Below are positions 1 through 11,603 of a stretch of 64,000 nt of DNA, piece after piece (position 1 is the stretch's first letter; the number at the start of each line of letters is the position of its first letter). The translations under genes and the position numbers were made by a program. The stretch is from Glaciozyma antarctica PI12 (lineage: Eukaryota; Basidiomycota; Microbotryomycetes; Kriegeriales; Camptobasidiaceae): positions 276,357 through 340,356 of the forward strand of contig KZ627162.1 in the NCBI GenBank assembly GCA_002917775.1, read 5' to 3'. The notes under the pieces are model-generated. The model ran no database searches and was not told the origin of the DNA. It worked only from the letters and a program-made list of their open reading frames with translations.

Positions 1-95
1 AACTCCCCTCCCTACTGACCCCAGTCGCTCCTACAGCAACCCCTCGCCAACCCACTCTCCTTTCACATCCCCCCTCTCGACCTACCGAATCAACA

Positions 96-1765
96 ATGAG
101 GCCCGTTGCCGCCATCCTCCTCGTCTCCGCCCTCTTCAGCAGCGCTTCCGCCGGATACGGTACGTCCACCGTACTCCCGGCGTTCCCAGCGCTACCGTGT
201 GCCAGTGTGGGGGCGGCAGCTGATGCCGTTCGTTCCTCGCAGTTGCCGTTCCTCCCAACGGTCCTTTCCCCGACAAGACTGAGCCTGGGCAGTACGGGTG
301 AGCTCCCTTTCCCCCCTCCTTTCCCGCCAGCTGGTATCGTTGCGAGCGGCAGGGCAGCTACGCGGTGCTGCGGACGTCTGGTGCGCTTTGGTCGCGTGGG
401 AAGGGGGAGGGACGGATTAGCGGGTCGATTGTTTTTGGGCGGTTGGGAGACGACGACGACGAGGACGCGAGCTGACTGGGCTCCTTCTGGTGCACAGAAC
501 CAACAACTGTGGCACGTTCGACTCCCCCAGCGCCAAGTGCCAGACGCTCCGCGTCAACTCCCTCAACGACTTCTGCCGTGCGCTCCTCCTCCCTCTTCCC
601 TCTTCCCCGCTAACCCTTTATACACCAGTCTGGGCTCCCAAATCCAGTACGTCTTCGCCCCCCCTCTCGCGGCCTCCCCCTAACCCACGGACGCAGAGAT
701 GGTCGTCGGTAGCGCGGAACGCGATGTCGTTTCCTGGTGCACCAAGCCTGGACATGGATCGCGATTGATTCCCAAGGGAGCTCTTACGGGCGTGCACATG
801 CTTCGCACGCCTCACTACATTCAGATCACTGGAACGGGTGACTTTACCAAGATGAACATCCCCAAGGTCGGTTTTTTTTTCAGATTCTAGTGCGAGGGGT
901 TCGCTGATGAAGGAATGCATAGGGCGACGATGGAGGAGAGCTTGATCCTCACGGAGCCGATGGGCTCGGGTACGTATACCGTCGTTTGGGAGAGCGAAGT
1001 CGCTGACGATAGTTTCTCTAGAAACCCGATTGGAGGCATTCTTATCGCCAACCACAACAGGCAGAACATCCAGATCAAGGAGTGGACTCAGTTCATCTCG
1101 GATCGCGAGTACGTTGCGCGGGAGTCGGGTGGCGAGGCGAGAACTGACCCTTTTCGCGCGCAGGTTCTGCATTCGCGCTTGCCTCCCTGGTAGGGACGCT
1201 GCGCGTTGGTGCGTACGTCGTTCCTTCTCAAACTTGCTGTGAATCGTAGCTGATCTGGTTGTGAGCAGGAGCACATCTACGTTCGTCGTTTCGCCAGATC
1301 TCCTCGGTCGAAACCTCGCTGACCTTCTCCTCCTCTTCCTACTACTCTTCCCGTCTTCCACCGCTCTTCACAGGACGTCATGGGATGCTGGTTCAACATT
1401 CCCGGCTCCTACGCCAAGGGAACGTTCGACACCTGCAAGGTAAGTCCCTCGTCTCGTCGCTACCTCACAAGGCGCTTAATCTTCTTCTCAGGCCGACGAC
1501 GTTTGCGATGCCCATGGGAGAGTACAAGCTTTCTAACGGACAAACCTCGACTTGGTACCAGGGCGTCAAGCCTACTCCTACTCCTCAGAGGGCCGCGAAG
1601 AGCTCCAAGTGCGCCAAGGTCTCTACCGTCGCTGGTTTCGCGTACCGTGCGTCCTTTCCTTCTCTCAGTCTTGCGATGCTGCGCTGATGTAATATAATTG
1701 TAGCTACCAAGAAGGCGGTCGTCGCTAAGGTCACGAAGAGGCACGTCGAGGCTGGACACGCTTGA
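96..1765 (+). CDS. Macrophage-activating-glycoprotein-like secreted protein
   Basis: Multi-exon gene of roughly 270 codons. The start at 96 opens a clear signal peptide (MRPVAAILLVSALFSSASA). Joining exons by GT..AG gives VPPNGPFPDKTEPGQYG, then a Cys-containing block, VVSWCTKPGHGSRL, GDDGGELDPHGADGLGNPIGG, IKEWTQFISDREFCIRACLP, CEHIYDVMGCWFNIPGSYAKG and a Ser/Thr/Pro-rich tail ending at TGA 1763-1765. This order matches the basidiomycete 'macrophage activating glycoprotein' family, which are extracellular or wall proteins of unknown biochemical role. Introns lie at about 160-242, 298-497, 578-628, 649-696, 867-922, 970-1021, 1109-1163, 1213-1268, 1281-1373, 1440-1491 and in the tail. The frame slips by one base near 1502: removing one T from a TTT run restores DDVAMPMGEYKLSNGQ. 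The family call rests on remembered homologues; the secretion call is direct. Confidence 0.8.
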
Positions 1766-2282
1766 TCTCGCGCGTTCCTTTCTTTCCCCCCCTTTTCGTA
1801 TTCTTGGCACGGACTTCTTCCCTTTCCTCCCTATTCCTATTTTGCTATCGCCTCTCTGGTCACATCTTGCAATCGCTTGCTGGCTGGGAACTGGTCCAGT
1901 GGGGACTTTGAGAGTGAGGGTCACACGTTTGTTCTGCGACGGCGTTGGGGATCGCGCAGGGGCCGTGTTCACTATTCACGCGATGGATCGAAAGAGAGGA
2001 CGAGACTGAGATCGGTGCGGAGGGAGGCCGACTTCGACGGTTCGACTCTGAGAGTCTGGGGAAGCTGCTTTTTGCTGCGCCTTCCTCCTCTTTCACCGCG
2101 CGCTCTCGATTCGGAGCACGTACAACAGTCTCAACACCCCAGCCAGACTCAGTATCAGACGACAGCGCCGACCCAGCCCCGCGACGTGTCGCCCTCTCGA
2201 GACAACAGCTCCTCCCTCCTCGATCCACCGCACCCCTCAAAGCAGACGACGACCTCGCCTAACCTCCCACCAACGCACATAA
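1766..2282. other. Intergenic, 3' end of MAG-like gene and promoter of Zn2Cys6 gene
   Basis: Pyrimidine-rich tracts follow the MAG-like stop codon. The frame of the downstream regulator stays open back to about 1877, but its first in-frame ATG is at 2283, so this stretch is read as 5' leader. Nothing else is seen. Confidence 0.5.
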
Positions 2283-5200
2283 TGCTACCTCGTCCCACGC
2301 CCCCCGTCTACGCTGGTACTCCCCCTCCCAACCCCGCTCAGCAACTCGAGTACCCCCCTCCAGGTTTCCAACCGCCCGGCCCTCCTCTCCCCGCCCCTCC
2401 TCTCAACGGTGCTCCCCCACAAGCTTCTACGAGCGCTGCGCCGCCAGCGAAGGCGGGAGGTGTGAAGAGGAAAGCGCCTGCGCCGAAAGATAAGGACAAG
2501 GATGGGAAGAAGGGGGAGAGGAAGACGAGGAGCAGGTTGGCTTGCCTGGCTTGCAAGAGTGGGTGGTCGTTCTTCAGGTGGAGTGGAGTGGAGCGGAGCT
2601 GATGAGCGATGTTCCTTTTGATAGGCACGAAGCAGAAGTGCGATGGACCTAGCAGGAGTGAGTGCGGTTTCGGTTCGAGCGCGCGGACTTGGCTCGTGTA
2701 GTAAGAGGGGGAATAGATGTATGGAGGGACTGCAGAGGCGGAGCTGCTTGTTGAAAGGGGCGGGGAGGATTGGAGCTGTCGTCGCATCGTGCGGGGAAGC
2801 TCGCGTTGGAGCCGCTGCGGGCGTACCAGGACGACTTTGCTAACGCGCTTTCTCCCCAGTTCCTTGCAGGCGATGCGAGCTGTGAGTCCCTTCTGCGCTA
2901 GTTGAGGTTGTCGAACTGACACGCTTGCGCAGGTACGGCCTCGAGTGCAAGTTCCCTACGAGCCCAGGCGTCGTCTTCCCTACTCCACCTCCTGCTGCTG
3001 TCACCAGCGGTCCCAACGGAGTCATGACCGCCAAGTGCGCTTGCCTTCTCTCACCCTCCACCACGACGCTGATCCTCGCGCGCAGGCTCTTCGAAATCGC
3101 CGCGCGCCTCCAGTCGATCGAATCGGCCTTGCACGTCCAGTACCTCAACCCTCCCTCCCCTCCCGCCCAATCCTCGCGCTCGCAACGCTCCATGAGCCCC
3201 GGATCGTCGGACGATGGAATGGACCAGGACGAGGAAAGCAACGTCAACACGAACCCGATTCAGGAGATCAACCAGAGTATCGACCAAGTCGTTGGACCTG
3301 CGAACGCGGACGGGAGGGGAATCATCTCGAGCGACGATTATGGCGCGCCTGATGTCTTGAGGAGGGGAATCTTGTCGGCCGAGGAGTGCCAGGCGTTGTT
3401 CGACTTGTGAGTCGTTGCTCATGCCCAAAGCGAGGTGAAGCTGACGATTCGCATGCAGCTTCTTCAGCAGTATCCACCCCTGGGTGATGATGCTCTCCCT
3501 CGACGAAGACCGCGACGCGATGGGCGTCCGTTCCCGCTCCTCGCTACTCTTCCACACCGTCCTCCTCCTCTCGACCTCCTACTCGACTCCCTTCCCTTCC
3601 CAACTCCACACGACTCTCATCACCTTCCTCAACTCTATCTTCGCGCCCCAGATTCTCAATCCCCAGCCACACGAACTCACCACCGACTTCCTCCGCGCCA
3701 TCGACCTCCTCAACCTCTACAAACCAACGCAGCTCGCCGCGCGTCGAGCCGAGGGCAAGGACGAAGCCGAGGCGATGCGCGCGAGCAAGGTCAATGGTCT
3801 CGCGAGCTGGATGCTCCAGGGGATCTTGGCGAGGACCGCGGAACGACTCGAGTTGTCGAGCGTCGTCAACAAGTTTGCCAGGGCGCATTCGGCCAGCCCG
3901 ACGGGCGCGTCGATCCCTTCGCACGTCTTGCGCGATCTGAGACTCTACTACTGGCTTCTCTCGAACGATGTCCAGTGCGTTTCCTTTCCTCCTCTTCGTG
4001 AGAGCAGTTGCTGACGAACGTGGCAGCGGGAACGTTCAATCCGGTCGTCGATGCAACATGGAAGGCGCCGCAGCTCTCGCCACGACTCGCATCTTCTCCT
4101 CCCTCCAACTCCAGCCCTACGACACTCGCCTCGCCGCCTCGGTCGAGATGTTCGAAGTCGCCCGTCCCATCCTTCGCTCCTTCTCCTACGAACGCACGCG
4201 GCGAATCTCCAAGCCCGACCTCGAAAGGTACAACGCTGGGATGACCGTATGGGAGGAGTATTGGCTTCCGGTCCTTCAGCGACAGTTGGCGGTCGACCCG
4301 CTCGCGATGAGCGTCTTGTGCCCGTTCGCGTGGTTCATCTCGCTTACGTACAATGCGACGTGCTTTGTGAGCTGGAAGCAGAACAGGATGTACGGGAGCG
4401 ATTCGGGGGGTGAGGGTGGGGGGGAAAAGGTACGGCGAGTTAGGACGGAGGGCGCGAGGGGACTTACGCAGTGGGAGTACGAGGGGTTGGACAAGTGCGT
4501 CAAGGCGGCGGAGGGACTCATCTTTATGCTCTCGGTGGAGAGTAGGGTCGCGGGAGGGTGGAGGAAGATTCAGTGGGAGGAGGCGGAGAGGACGGATGGG
4601 TGGAGGAAGCTGGTCATGGACGAGACGGTCGTCGCGCTCAGCAAGTGGGGGATGGACGCCATCACTTGCGTCGCGTACATCTTTCCTCTCGTCTTCCTCG
4701 CGAAGCTCGTCAACGAGGTTCGTCCCCTCCCTCCTCTCTCCTTCCCTCACTAACCCGCTCAAATCCAGGGACTCCTTACCGCCGACCTTGTCCTCCTCCA
4801 ATCTCCCACTCCTCAGCAACCCTGGCTCTACACCCAAAAGCTCCCCCGACTCCTCGAGCTAGGCGCCTCCTTCCTCGACGCTATCTCCCTCAATACCTGT
4901 CACCCCGCCCGCGCGCAAGCTCAAGTCCTCCGCACCCTCCTCGACACCGGCGTCAAAGGCCGTTCCCCGACCCCCCAGCTCCCGCGACACGCTTCCACAG
5001 TCCTCTCCCCCGCGCCGCAGGATATCTTCTCCCCTCCTCCCTCGGCGGTGGCGGTGGCGACGACGAGTTGGACGGCCAGTCCGGCGGCGAATCCAGTGTC
5101 GATGTATGCGCAGCCGGGGCCGGCGAGGGCTATGGATCCTGGGTTGGGAGCGGTGCTGGATGGATTTGATCCGCTGTTTGGAGAGACGAGTGCGTTTTGG

Positions 5201-5326
5201 GAGTGGGGAGGATTGGGGACGGGGTGAGCTCGTTGTTTCGCGGTTTGTTGAGGAGGCGAGGCTGATGCGTGAGCGCGTAGGACGGATGTGGATTGGGCGG
5301 CGGTGCAGGCTAGTATGAGGCACTGA
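2283..5326 (+). CDS. Zn2Cys6 fungal transcription factor (regulator 1)
   Basis: Nuclear DNA-binding regulator of the binuclear zinc cluster class. After a Pro-rich N-terminus and a basic Lys-rich stretch, about residues 90-120 hold CLACKSTKQKC and CRRCELYGLEC, which is Cx2Cx6C twice, the six zinc ligands being split by introns at about 2557-2624, 2658-2859 and 2882-2933. A heptad-like segment (LFEIAARLQSIESAL) follows, suited to dimerisation. The long middle region has the fungal regulatory-domain style: FFSSIHPWVMMLS, DLRLYYWLLSNDV, SLQLQPYDTRLAASVEMF. The last short exon ends in MRH and TGA at 5324-5326. It is a paralogue of the regulator at 13655-16558. The domain style resembles PrtT/Leu3-type proteins, but target genes cannot be told from sequence. 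The frame is intact throughout. Confidence 0.88.
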
Positions 5327-5336
5327 GTGGGAGCGC

Positions 5337-5401
5337 GAGGGCGAGGGAGGGGGGAGGGGGAGCGAGGGAGGGAGGGAGGGGGAGCGAGGGAGGGAGGGAG
5401 T
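5337..5401 (+). repeat. G-rich tandem repeat, quadruplex-prone
   Basis: Just after the regulator 1 stop codon the plus strand carries two near-identical units of GGGGAGCGAGGGAGGGAGG type preceded by a related copy. Many runs of three or more G at short spacing could form G-quadruplexes in the 3' untranslated RNA. It lies between two converging genes. Confidence 0.6.
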
Positions 5402-5817
5402 GCTTGAGGCTGGGAGCCTGTCTGTGAACGTAAATTCAAGACGTGTTGTGCATCGAATCCGTGTGCGCAGTGGAGCGAGCGAAAGAGCAGAGCAAGCGAA
5501 AAAGCAGGACGGCGAGCGACGACGATGAGATCAACAAAACGATCTAATTGTTCCTGTTCCCCTTCCCCTTCCCTCCTCGTATCGACCGCCTGCAGATCGA
5601 GTGGGTTGAGGAAGGAGGAGAAGGGGAGGGCGATGTCCAAGCTGTTTCGAAAGGCCTAATATGTCGTTGCGAGAATGCGGAATAGGAAGGTAGGAAGGAG
5701 GAGGGGAAGAAAGGCGAAAGAATGCGAGAGGGCGGGTGGTGGTATAGTGTGGGTACTGGGAGTCGGTCGCTGTGCGGACGTTGGTAGGGGCAGTGCAGGG
5801 GAGGGGAGGGACGCACC
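5402..5817. other. Convergent intergenic region between regulator 1 and CKS1
   Basis: Purine-rich sequence on the plus strand (GGAAGGAGGAGAAGGGG type tracts) with no convincing exon on either strand. It should hold the 3' ends of both neighbours. I see no other feature. Confidence 0.5.
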
Positions 5818-6698
5818 TTATTGCATCTGGTAGTCCTTCTCGCGCTTGAAGAGGAGGATATGCGGCTCCGGAGCTGCGTAGGTTCGTCAGCTCTCATCCG
5901 CGACGTTACTCCAGTCCGTTTTCCCACCAACTTCGTCTCCTTCATCACCAGCAAAGAGGAAAGACGCACCATGCCTCAAGAAGTGCTCCCATCCCGGGCT
6001 CTGCCTGATCCCAAGTCCGCGCCACTCGTCCTCCTCAGCAAGGCGATCCGTGGGGAGGTACTTGACGAGCGCCTTGGGAAGAATGACGTGGCGGTATTCG
6101 TATTCGTCGTCTGTTGGTGGTGAAGAGGGTGGCACGAGGAGGTGAGGGAGAGGAGGTGGTCAGCTGGTTCAAGATCGTTTCGAGTCGTGGCAGAGGTAGC
6201 GGAAAGTTGGCCGGGGCCGGCCTGTGTGATCCAGCCACAGCTGCCTCGAAGGCAAGGGGCTGAGAAGGCGGCAAGGACGCGGAGAGCATCACTCAACGCA
6301 GTCGTGTTCAGCGCCACAACAACGACTCCTCCTCCTGCCTCACGTCCCTCCAGCTCACTCCCAGCGCTGCTGGAAGCTTCGTGCCGTCCACCTGTTCCCC
6401 CTCGCGCCGCCACTGGGACCATCACACGAGTCACGTCCCCCTCGGTCCGCTTCTTCCCTCCCGCTCCTCCCTCCTTCCCCCGCGTCCGCCCAGGCCTTCC
6501 ACTCCCTCCCAAGCACATCAAGAGGGCACGTACCAGAGTACCTCGCGCTGTAGAAGATAGCCTCGGAGTACTTCTCGATGTCGCGCCGCTTTTGCTCAGA
6601 GTTGTTGCTTGACGCGCGTTTGCCGGTCGTGGTGGACTGCACCGAGCGAACGGGGTTAGCTGGGCTCTTCGAGGGCTTCCAAGAGGTGGCCGTACCAT
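5818..6698 (-). CDS. CKS1: Cyclin-dependent kinase regulatory subunit
   Basis: Small adaptor that binds the cyclin-dependent kinase and helps multi-site phosphorylation in the cell cycle. Splicing four exons gives a short Ser/Thr-rich start, then [53 protein letters not shown] and [18 protein letters not shown], with TAA at 5820-5818. The anionic phosphate-binding site residues and the conserved [10 protein letters not shown] end of the suc1/Cks fold are present, and length (about 100 residues) fits. Exon 1 consists of the ATG alone (6698-6696), directly followed by a GTACGG donor, and the next exon begins [12 protein letters not shown]. The second intron, about 6111-6533, is unusually long for this genome. 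It is divergent from NBP35 over a 180 bp shared promoter. Confidence 0.93.
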
Positions 6699-6877
6699 GT
6701 CAGTTGGTCGTTGATCGTGTGGCGAAAGAACAAGCGTGGCGTTCGCGGGGAGAAGACTGAAACTAGAGGAGTCGGCGGAGGTCGAGTCGAAATCGTCTTG
6801 CTCAGCGCAGGTTGCCCTTCAACCTCTCTCACTCCGTCAACTCAGACACCTTCAAGCGCGCAAAAGGACTTGCCAAG
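6699..6877. promoter_or_regulatory. Shared divergent promoter of CKS1 and NBP35
   Basis: About 180 bp separates the ATG of CKS1 on the minus strand from the spliced start of NBP35 on the plus strand. No clear TATA box is seen. The layout implies a compact bidirectional promoter, with NBP35's 5' leader inside it. Confidence 0.6.
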
Positions 6878-8379
6878 AGTGAGTGCTCCAGCAGGACCGG
6901 CCTGTCAGGTTTTGAGACGGGCAGGAAACGGAGGGAAGGAGGCGGTGGCGAGCTCCAGCCCGGAGGTGCTGTTGGAGCGGGTGTGAGGGGAGTGCAGCAG
7001 GAGAGTATCTGCAGGGGCGTTTAGGCGAGCGGGGAGCTCCTTCAAGAGAGTAGGCAGCCACACGTCGTGCAGGATCCGCCACACTCGCTCCGCTGCTGAC
7101 TCCCTTCCTCCCGCAGTGACTCAAGTCCTCGCTCCCCTGCCGCACAACTTCAACGATACGCCTGTAGCTACGCTGCTACCGTCTAATATCCCAGAGTACG
7201 TCTCACTACCCCTTTCCGGAGAACACGCGCTGACTTCCTTGCAGAGACGCGCCCGAGTCTTGTCCCGTGCGTCTGGCTCTATGCTGGCGTTTTTTGCAGA
7301 GGAGAACAGCAAGCTAACTCGTTACTCGTATAGGGAACCGAATCTGCCTCTGCCGGGCTTGCCCCCTCCTGCGCCGGGTGCCCCAACCAGGACTCGTGCG
7401 CCACTGCACCCAAGGGCCCTGATCCCGACCTCCCGCTCGTCAAGGAACGACTTAAGGATGTGCGGAGGAAGATTCTGGTGTTGAGTGGAAAGGGTGGGGT
7501 GGGGAAGAGTACGGTTAGTGCGATGCTGGGATGGGCGTTGAGTGCGGATGAGGATGCTCAGGTGCGTTCTTCTCTGCGAAGCTGGGCCCTCGTGAAGGAG
7601 GGAGGACAAGGGGTGAACGTGAGCTGACACGAGTACTCAGGTCGGACTCATGGATATCGACATCTGCGGCCCCTCCCTTCCTCTCCTCTTCGGCATGTCC
7701 TCCTCGCGCCTCCACTCGACCTCCTCCTCCATCCTCCCCCTCTCCGTCACCGCCAACCTCTCCCTCGTCTCCCTCGTCTCCATCGGCTTCTACCACCTCT
7801 TCCGCCGTCATCTGGCGCGGACCGAAGAAGAACGGCATCATCAAGCAGTTCCTAAAGGACGTCGACTGGGGTCAGCTCGACTACCTCGTCGTCGATACCC
7901 CGCCCGGCACTTCAGACGAGCATCTCAGCGTCGTTAGCTACCTCAAGGAAAGTGGGATCGACGGCGCCGTGATCGTCACCACTCCGCAGGAAGTCGCGCT
8001 GCAAGACGTGCGAAAGGAGCTCGACTTCTGCCGCAAGGTCGGCGTCCCGATCCTCGGTATCGTCGAGAACATGAGTGGGTTCGTCTGCCCCTCGTGTGGA
8101 GGGGAGAGCGACATCTTCATTCCTAGTACGGGCGGGGCGGACGCGTTGGCGAAGGAGTGGGGGGTCGAGTTGCTCGGCAAGGTACCGCTGGATCCGAGGA
8201 TTGGGAGGAGCGGGGATTATGGAGTGAGCTTTTTGGATGAGCATCCCGAGAGCCCGGCGAGCGAGGCGTACCTTAAGATTGTTGACCGTGTGTTCGCTTT
8301 CGCTCGAGATGGTTTTAGAGTGTGCTGATGCGGAGATGTGTGCGCAGGCTTGAGGGAGAAGCTCGATGCGCTGCCGTAG
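6878..8379 (+). CDS. NBP35: Cytosolic Fe-S cluster assembly ATPase NBP35
   Basis: Scaffold P-loop ATPase of the cytosolic iron-sulfur assembly (CIA) pathway, partner of Cfd1. The N-terminal cluster ligands are visible: [15 protein letters not shown] followed by GCPNQDSC, giving Cx13Cx2Cx5C, which separates Nbp35 from Cfd1. Next come [16 protein letters not shown], the deviant Walker [10 protein letters not shown] (about 7489), [24 protein letters not shown], the C-terminal CxxC in FVCPSCGG, and the end [10 protein letters not shown]. There is no in-exon ATG: the start is built by splicing A6878 to TG7117-7118 across a 238 bp intron (donor GTGAGT, acceptor CCGCAG), giving MTQVLAPLP. The frame slips by one base near 7795, between SIGF and [15 protein letters not shown], which looks like a sequence error because both sides are highly conserved. 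Confidence 0.93.
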
Positions 8380-8644
8380 ATGAAGAGGAGATTCTTGTTC
8401 TGTAGCTCTCTAGTCATCGCAACCCCCATCGCGAGTGAGCTGGTGCTCAGCAAGGCTTCGCTCCGCCGCCTCGTTCCACCTGTTTCGTGGGCTGCACTTG
8501 GTCTAGCCTAGGCTGAGCAGTGGTCCAGCAAAGTCGTAGCCGTGTCCAAAGCTTCAGAGCCCTCGACGAGAGAACCTAGGTCGAGGCGACGACGTTCGCC
8601 CTCGTCGTTCGCGGTGCGGGCAGCCCTCCTTCTCCCCAACCTCA

Positions 8645-11156
8645 ATGCGAGCCAGCGGTCGCTCGGTCAGCGGCAGCCGACCTCTCACCTCTCCCTACCT
8701 CTCCTCCACTCCCTTCAGCCCCTCCCTCTCCTGGTCCTTCCCACCCCGCCAAGTCAGCCTTCGTCGCGTCCTCCGCATCGGCTCCAAGCGAGTCTGGCTC
8801 CTCATCCTCTTCCTCCTGAGCGCCTTCCTCCTCCTCCACTCTTCCCACACCGCACAGCTCCTCCTTCCCCGCCCCCGCCCCTCAAAGGACCCATTCGCCG
8901 GCCTCGCGCACCAACAACAAGGAGGGCACGTCTTCTACCCAGCCCGCAACGCCTCTCTCCCAGCTTTCTCCGACGCTCCACCCCCTCCACAACCGCACCT
9001 CATTTATCTTCTCGTAGAGGACGCGCGGTTCGAATGGGAGCAGAAGCTGGGGAGGCAGAGTCGGACGCTCGAGGAAGCGGTGAGGGAGTACGAGCGGCGG
9101 TATGGACGGAGACCACCTAGAGGGTTTGAAGCGTGGTACGAATTCGCGGTACGGAATGGGGTGCAGATGGTGGATGAGTACGATTCGATTTGGGAACGCG
9201 TCAAGCTGTTTGCGTCGTTGCCGGCGAGCGTGCTTAGGGAGAGGTCGGAGATGCTGCAGCGGGATCAGGCGTTTTGGATGTGGGACAAGACGTTTACGAT
9301 CAAGGTTCGGGAGGGGGGAAAGGTGTTGGTGAAGGAGGGGCCGATGAAGGACAACGGACCGAGGGCGGACATGATGTTGCGTCTGATGGAGGGGATTGCG
9401 GAGTTCTTGCCAGACCTGAATATTACGATGACGGGTGAGTGGTCTATAAGGAACGCAGGGACGAAGCTGACAGGAAGCGCAGGACACGATGTGCCTTGGG
9501 TCGTGATTTCGGGCGAAGCGAGGGACCGACATCGCGCCGCTGCTGATGCCGGAGAACGTACGTCTCACCCATACCTTCTGTCGAGCCTGTTTGACGTGTA
9601 TTTACACTACAGTCATCGAGGAACAATTCTACGCGGATCCAGGTTCGTCTGCATTCCTCCCAGCCCACCTTCGAAGCTCACTCCTCGCTCCGCAGGCGAG
9701 AACGGCGCGTACGACGGCTGGGCTCTCGTCTGCAGTCCTCAATCTACGATTCGACAAGCAACTTCCTTCGACCTCCGCAAGGACTTCAACTCAGCTCCTC
9801 CGACCTCCTTCATCCGCGACCACATCGCAGCGATGGACGTCTGCGCGCACCCCTCACGACAAGCTCTTCACGGCTTCACAGCCTGGTACGCCTCTCTCCT
9901 CTCCCCCTTCGCAACGAAATCACTGACTTCCCTCAGGCCCGGACCTCGCCCAGGACTTCTCTACCCCTTATTCTCTTTCACCTCCTCCTCCCTCCACTCG
10001 GACCTGCTCGTCCCACCTCTCGAGCAATACGATCGCGAAGTCGGCCCTGACCCAAGTTGGGCGGAGAAGAAGTTTAACAAGCTCGTTTGGAGGGGATCGA
10101 CAACGGGCAGCGATTTGGCGATTGAGCATATGCGCAAGTGGTCGCAGCGGCCGAGGTTGTGTCGATGTCCGTCCTTTCCCCTCTTTCGATTGCATGTGCT
10201 GACGAGGGTGCAGTACCGAGAGCTGGAGGACCACTCGAGCTTACGATCTCGGCGGAGGACGAGGGAGGGAAGCTCGGACCGACGTCGTTGATCACCGCCG
10301 ACGCCAGGGAGCTCGCGGATGAATGGTTCGACATCATGTTCACGGGATTCCCGACGCAGTGCGGGACTAAGCAGATGTGCGACAAGTTCGAGAAGCTTTA
10401 CAGCTGGGACACGAACATGGACGTCGCGACGCAAAATGAGGTAAGTTGGCGCTCGTCTCGTGATGTGGACGGAACTGATGAGCGAGCAGTACAAGTATGT
10501 GCTTGATGTAGACGGGAATGGATGGAGTGGGAGGTTCCATCGGTGCGGTTTCGCTTCATTTCGACATGAGGGCAGAGTGCTGACTGGGAGCGCAGGCTGA
10601 TGGCGAGCAACTCGCTTGTGCTCAAGAGCACAATCTTTCCCGAATGGTGCGTTCTACTCATCGTGCTAGATCTTAAGATGCGGCACATTCGCTGACCTCT
10701 CTTCGTTGCAGGTACTCGGAGCGAATCCAACCTTGGGTCCAGTACCTCGCTCCGCTGCCTGCTCCCCGCTCCTATGCTGACATGACCTCCTCTAGCTACG
10801 TTCCTATCTCGACCGACTATCAAGATCTCTGGGCCGTCATGGCGTTCTTTCGCGGCGATCTCGAGGGACGTGGTGCGCACGACGAGATGGCGGAGAGGAT
10901 CGCGAGCGAAGGGAAGAAGTGGGCGGAGGAGTTTTGGCGGTGGGAGGACATGCAGGCCTGTGAGTCTCGCTCGTCGTGAAGTGGAAGGCGTCTTGCTGAC
11001 CGAGAAGCTTCGCAGACCTGTTGCGATTGCTGCTGGAGGTGAGCAGGTTCGTCGAGCGTTCAGGAGATGAGGCTGACCGTTCCTTCACAGTACGCTCGCG
11101 TTATGAACATAGACCCCGACGATCCTCTCGGGATGGACTATGAGGGAGGTGGGTAG
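8645..11156 (+). CDS. GT90 family (CAP10-like) glycosyltransferase, type II membrane protein
   Basis: Predicted Golgi-lumen glycosyltransferase of family GT90, to which the cryptococcal xylosyltransferase Cxt1 and Cap10 belong; donor and acceptor here are unknown. A cytosolic N-terminus of about 48 residues precedes one membrane anchor (VWLLILFLLSAFLLL, about 50-65). The stem holds RRPPRGFEAWYEFAVRNG, typical of the family. Further family blocks are FNKLVWRGSTTGSD, EWFDIMFTGFPTQC, YKYVLDVDGNGWSGRFHRLM, ASNSLVLKSTIFPEWYSER and AFFRGDLEGRGAHDEMAERI, ending MNIDPDDPLGMDYEGGG. About eleven short introns keep frame; one (10750-10794) removes a stretch that would otherwise interrupt WVHYVPISTDY. 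The splice near 10160 is ambiguous by a few bases. Likely role: capsule, wall mannan or glycolipid decoration. Confidence 0.88.
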
Positions 11157-11603
11157 TCGGATTAGGTGCTGCTCGCTGAAAACTTCGTATTTATGCGACA
11201 CAGCTCGCATCACTGCTCTTCTCGACCGACTCCTGGCCCCTGACCCGGTTGCGATCACGGAACAACGCCTTCGTTACTGCCGGGGAATCGGGCCGTCGAA
11301 ACAAAGGCGCCGGCCGTTGTCGAGGATTGAGAGGGGGGGGAGAGGACCAAGCTTGGAGACGGAGGGTCTTTAGCTCGAGCTTCGTCTCTCGCTTCTTCTT
11401 CTTCAGCCGTGCTCCCCACTACGCCACTCGCAAAACTTTTTCTCCACCTTCAGTTTCTTAGGTACGCCCGTCCTCGCACGGCTGGCAGCCCCACTGACGC
11501 CCTCCTTCCTCGCAAAGCCTGGTGCTCCATCAAAACCTCGACTTCGCTCCCTCCCTCAACTTTCTCGCTTTACCCTCACTCCTACGCATACTCAACTCTC
11601 GAA
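11157..11603. other. Intergenic, promoter of the Ala-rich secreted gene
   Basis: Contains an eight-G run near 11331 and pyrimidine-rich sequence towards 11603. A possible 5' leader intron may end near 11520. No gene is seen. Confidence 0.45.

Noticed and set aside
3866-4837. Minus-strand open frame of 323 codons
   Set aside because: It is antisense to the conserved middle of regulator 1, is Arg/Leu-rich by composition, and has no motifs or splice structure.
8882-9568. Minus-strand open frame of 228 codons
   Set aside because: It is antisense to the GT90 gene, whose sense frame has clear family motifs.
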